From the NCBI GenBank assembly GCA_012727515.1, contig JAAYGZ010000418.1:1-7090 (forward strand): a stretch of DNA of 7,090 bases, given 5' to 3'. Under the pieces are notes generated by a model. That model had not been told where the DNA came from. It worked only from the letters and a program-made list of their open reading frames with translations, and did no database searches. The stretch's first letter is position 1. The number at the start of each line of letters is the position of its first letter. The translations under genes and the position numbers were made by a program. The DNA comes from Desulfovibrionales bacterium (GTDB lineage: Bacteria; Desulfobacterota; Desulfovibrionia; Desulfovibrionales; Desulfomicrobiaceae). This document shows positions 6,103 to 7,090 of this stretch, in pieces.

Positions 6103-6412
6103 GATTCTCCTCTGAAGCACAATGCGCAAAACTTGGGGCATAAAACCCGTCCACCAGTTCCTGGGCCAGAGCTTCCAGGGCCTGCACAAAATCCTCGGCA
6201 AGCACAGTGTTCACAGTGTCTTCACTGGGCATTTTTTCTGGTTCTGGCCCCCGCACTTTGAGCAGAATAACCCGACCATTACTCATAACATCATAGCCCA
6301 CCAGCGTGCTCAACCCCTGGTCATGCAACGTGCGCACATGATCGCGCACGCATTCATAAAGCGCCAGCCCGGTGTCTGGCCTGGTAACAATGGAAAAAAC
6401 ACGTTCAGCCAT
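6083..6412 (-). CDS. Small hypothetical protein upstream of the MarC-family gene
   Basis: 109 residues, MAERVFSIVTRPDT..., unknown function. The N-terminal half looks like alternating strands and a helix: FSIVTRP (6-12), ALYECVRDHVRTLHDQG (17-33), TLVGYDV (36-42), GRVILLKVRG (46-55). An acidic helix EDFVQALEALAQELVDGFY (73-91) follows, then a polar tail. There is no signal peptide or membrane segment, so it is probably a cytosolic soluble protein. The ATG at 6412 is set by AGGAGG four bases upstream; a longer frame back to 6502 would begin inside the 7-base repeats. The stop lies inside the MarC-family gene, a 20-base overlap that argues for a real, cotranslated gene. I do not recognise a family. 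It is the first gene of the minus-strand block, facing the divergent IorA-like gene. Confidence 0.75.
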   Translation of the reverse strand: MAERVFSIVTRPDTGLALYECVRDHVRTLHDQGLSTLVGYDVMSNGRVILLKVRGPEPEKMPSEDTVNTVLAEDFVQALEALAQELVDGFYAPSFAHCASEENHADPIY

Positions 6413-6483
6413 CGGTCCTCCTGCGTAGTACGCGACACAGCGCCGCGCACAATGCCTTTGTCTAAAGAACCCCGCATTCGTCA

Positions 6484-6546
6484 ATGGTGGTTTATGGTCC
6501 ATTGCTTATGGTCTATGGTTTATAGTTTGTGGTTTGTGGTTTGGTT
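6484..6546. repeat. Degenerate 7-base tandem repeat, consensus TTTATGG
   Basis: Nine consecutive 7-base units: ATGGTGG, TTTATGG, TCCATTG, CTTATGG, TCTATGG, TTTATAG, TTTGTGG, TTTGTGG, TTTGGTT. The six from 6505 to 6546 keep a strict 7-base period. It lies in the 308-base gap between two divergent genes, 72 bases upstream of the small hypothetical gene and 63 bases before the candidate plus-strand -35 box. It is strongly strand-biased (almost no C on the plus strand). Short heptameric tandem repeats are known from some bacterial genomes, notably cyanobacteria; whether this one is mobile, variable in copy number or regulatory cannot be told here. Confidence 0.85.
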
Positions 6547-6608
6547 CCACGCGCATTGGAAGCAAGAGCAGTGTCGTGGTGGGCAGATCAGACAGCAAAA
6601 AAACAGCT

Positions 6609-6637
6609 TTGCCAGGCCCTGATTGCAGGGCCATAAG
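6609..6637 (+). promoter_or_regulatory. Candidate promoter with a dyad in its spacer, for the IorA-like gene
   Basis: TTGCCA (6609-6614, 5 of 6 matches to -35), a 17-base spacer, then CATAAG (6632-6637, 4 of 6 to -10). A perfect inverted repeat GGCCCTG-4-CAGGGCC (6615-6632) fills the spacer and touches both boxes, as an operator bound between -35 and -10 would. Transcription would begin about 75 bases before the ATG at 6721. Further upstream TTCCA-7-TGGAA (6545-6561) is another operator-like site. The boxes are seen directly; activity and regulator are inferred. The rest of the 6413-6720 gap shows a TTGACG (6481-6476, minus strand) without a good -10, and nothing else I can support. Confidence 0.45.
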
Positions 6638-6720
6638 GCGTGGACATGGGACAGACTTCTCTTTACAGCCTCCCCGAAGCACGGAAAAATTTCAGAACAA
6701 AGAGAACGGAGGTTCAAGCA

Positions 6721-7090
6721 TGAACGCAGTCAAGGCGCTGTGCGTTGAAAAAAGTGGAAAAGGTGTTGTCATCCAGGGCAACATGGCCTTTGCAGTGGGC
6801 TGTGTACGCGCAGGCATCCATGCCGCAGACGGCTATCCAGGCACGCCCAGTACCGAGGTCATCGACAAGGGCTTATCCCAGGTACAGGACATGATTACTG
6901 TTGGCTGGTCTGTAAACGAAGCCGTGGCCGCTGGCGTGGGCTTTGGACATACGCTGGCTGGCAGTGACTGTGTGGTGACCATGAAAATTCCCGGCCTGTT
7001 TCAGGCTGCTGATGTTATTACCAGCGCTGCCTTTTACACCGGACAACGCGGGAGCCTCATCTATTATATTGCCAGTGACTATACGCCAAG
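6721..7090 (+). CDS. IorA-like TPP-binding 2-oxoacid:ferredoxin oxidoreductase subunit (N-terminus only)
   Basis: N-terminal 123 residues of a thiamine-pyrophosphate enzyme related to the alpha subunit of indolepyruvate:ferredoxin oxidoreductase, which oxidatively decarboxylates aryl pyruvates to acyl-CoA with ferredoxin as acceptor. The diagnostic motif is GYPGTPSTEV (38-47); GYPGTPS is typical of IorA, whereas Kor/Por alpha chains usually have GYPITPS. WSVNEAVAAGVGFG (63-76) carries the conserved Glu (E67), and VVTMKIPGLFQAADVITSAA (85-104) matches the IorA VTMKHVGLNVAADPL region with changes. GNMAFAVGCVRAG (20-32) replaces the usual GNEAIARG, so this may be a diverged paralogue with another substrate. 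The ATG at 6721 has GGAGG 7 bases upstream. IorA is normally about 550-620 residues, with a C-terminal TPP domain and ferredoxin clusters; these and an IorB partner would lie beyond the right edge. The gene is divergent from the small hypothetical gene. Confidence 0.85.

Noticed and set aside
5528..6115. 195-codon plus-strand frame
   Set aside because: It is antisense to the MarC-family gene, whose membrane segments and motifs are clear.
6413..6502. N-terminal extension of the small hypothetical protein back to 6502
   Set aside because: The extension begins in the 7-base repeats and has no ribosome site; the ATG at 6412 has AGGAGG.
6484..6546. CRISPR array
   Set aside because: The units are 7 bases long and contiguous, with no spacers and no cas genes nearby.

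Overview
The window looks like a piece of a bacterial chromosome of moderate GC content. My best guess is an anaerobic deltaproteobacterium of the Desulfovibrio type. That rests on protein flavour and on an indolepyruvate:ferredoxin oxidoreductase-like gene, not on a marker gene. There are no rRNA or tRNA genes, no CRISPR array, and no sign of an insertion sequence or prophage.

Almost everything is on the minus strand. Reading that strand in its own 5'->3' direction (high to low coordinates), the order is: a small hypothetical protein (6412-6083); a MarC-family membrane protein overlapping it by 20 bases (6102-5509); a MerR-type HTH protein with a long C-terminal coiled coil (5408-4728); a 170-base leader holding a very good intrinsic terminator (4598-4630); pyrB (4557-3625) and pyrC (3603-2305), 21 bases apart; a probable small hypothetical gene (2301-1951) filling the gap before the next unit; livK (1924-785); a strong GAAA-capped hairpin; and the start of livH (707 to the window edge). 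At the right edge a gene on the plus strand (6721 onward, cut by the window) encodes the N-terminus of an IorA-like subunit and is divergent from the minus-strand block.

Two metabolic themes are clear. PyrB and PyrC catalyse consecutive steps of pyrimidine synthesis (carbamoyl phosphate + aspartate to carbamoyl aspartate, then dihydroorotate). LivK and LivH are the periplasmic binding protein and one permease of a branched-chain amino acid type ABC importer; its other permease and ATPases should lie beyond the left edge. The IorA-like gene would belong to 2-oxoacid or aryl-pyruvate oxidation coupled to ferredoxin.

The most interesting parts are regulatory. (1) The pyrB leader has a terminator hairpin with eight Ts, and open reading frames run straight through it; one ends in an ATGA overlap with the pyrB start. 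The layout recalls the pyrL/pyrBI attenuator of enteric bacteria, although here it could also simply be the terminator of the upstream gene. (2) The divergent region 6413-6720 has a degenerate 7-base tandem repeat (about nine units, consensus TTTATGG) and a promoter-like TTGCCA-17-CATAAG whose spacer is almost exactly filled by a perfect 7-bp dyad. (3) The 380-base gap before livK holds a plausible small gene and several short perfect inverted repeats.
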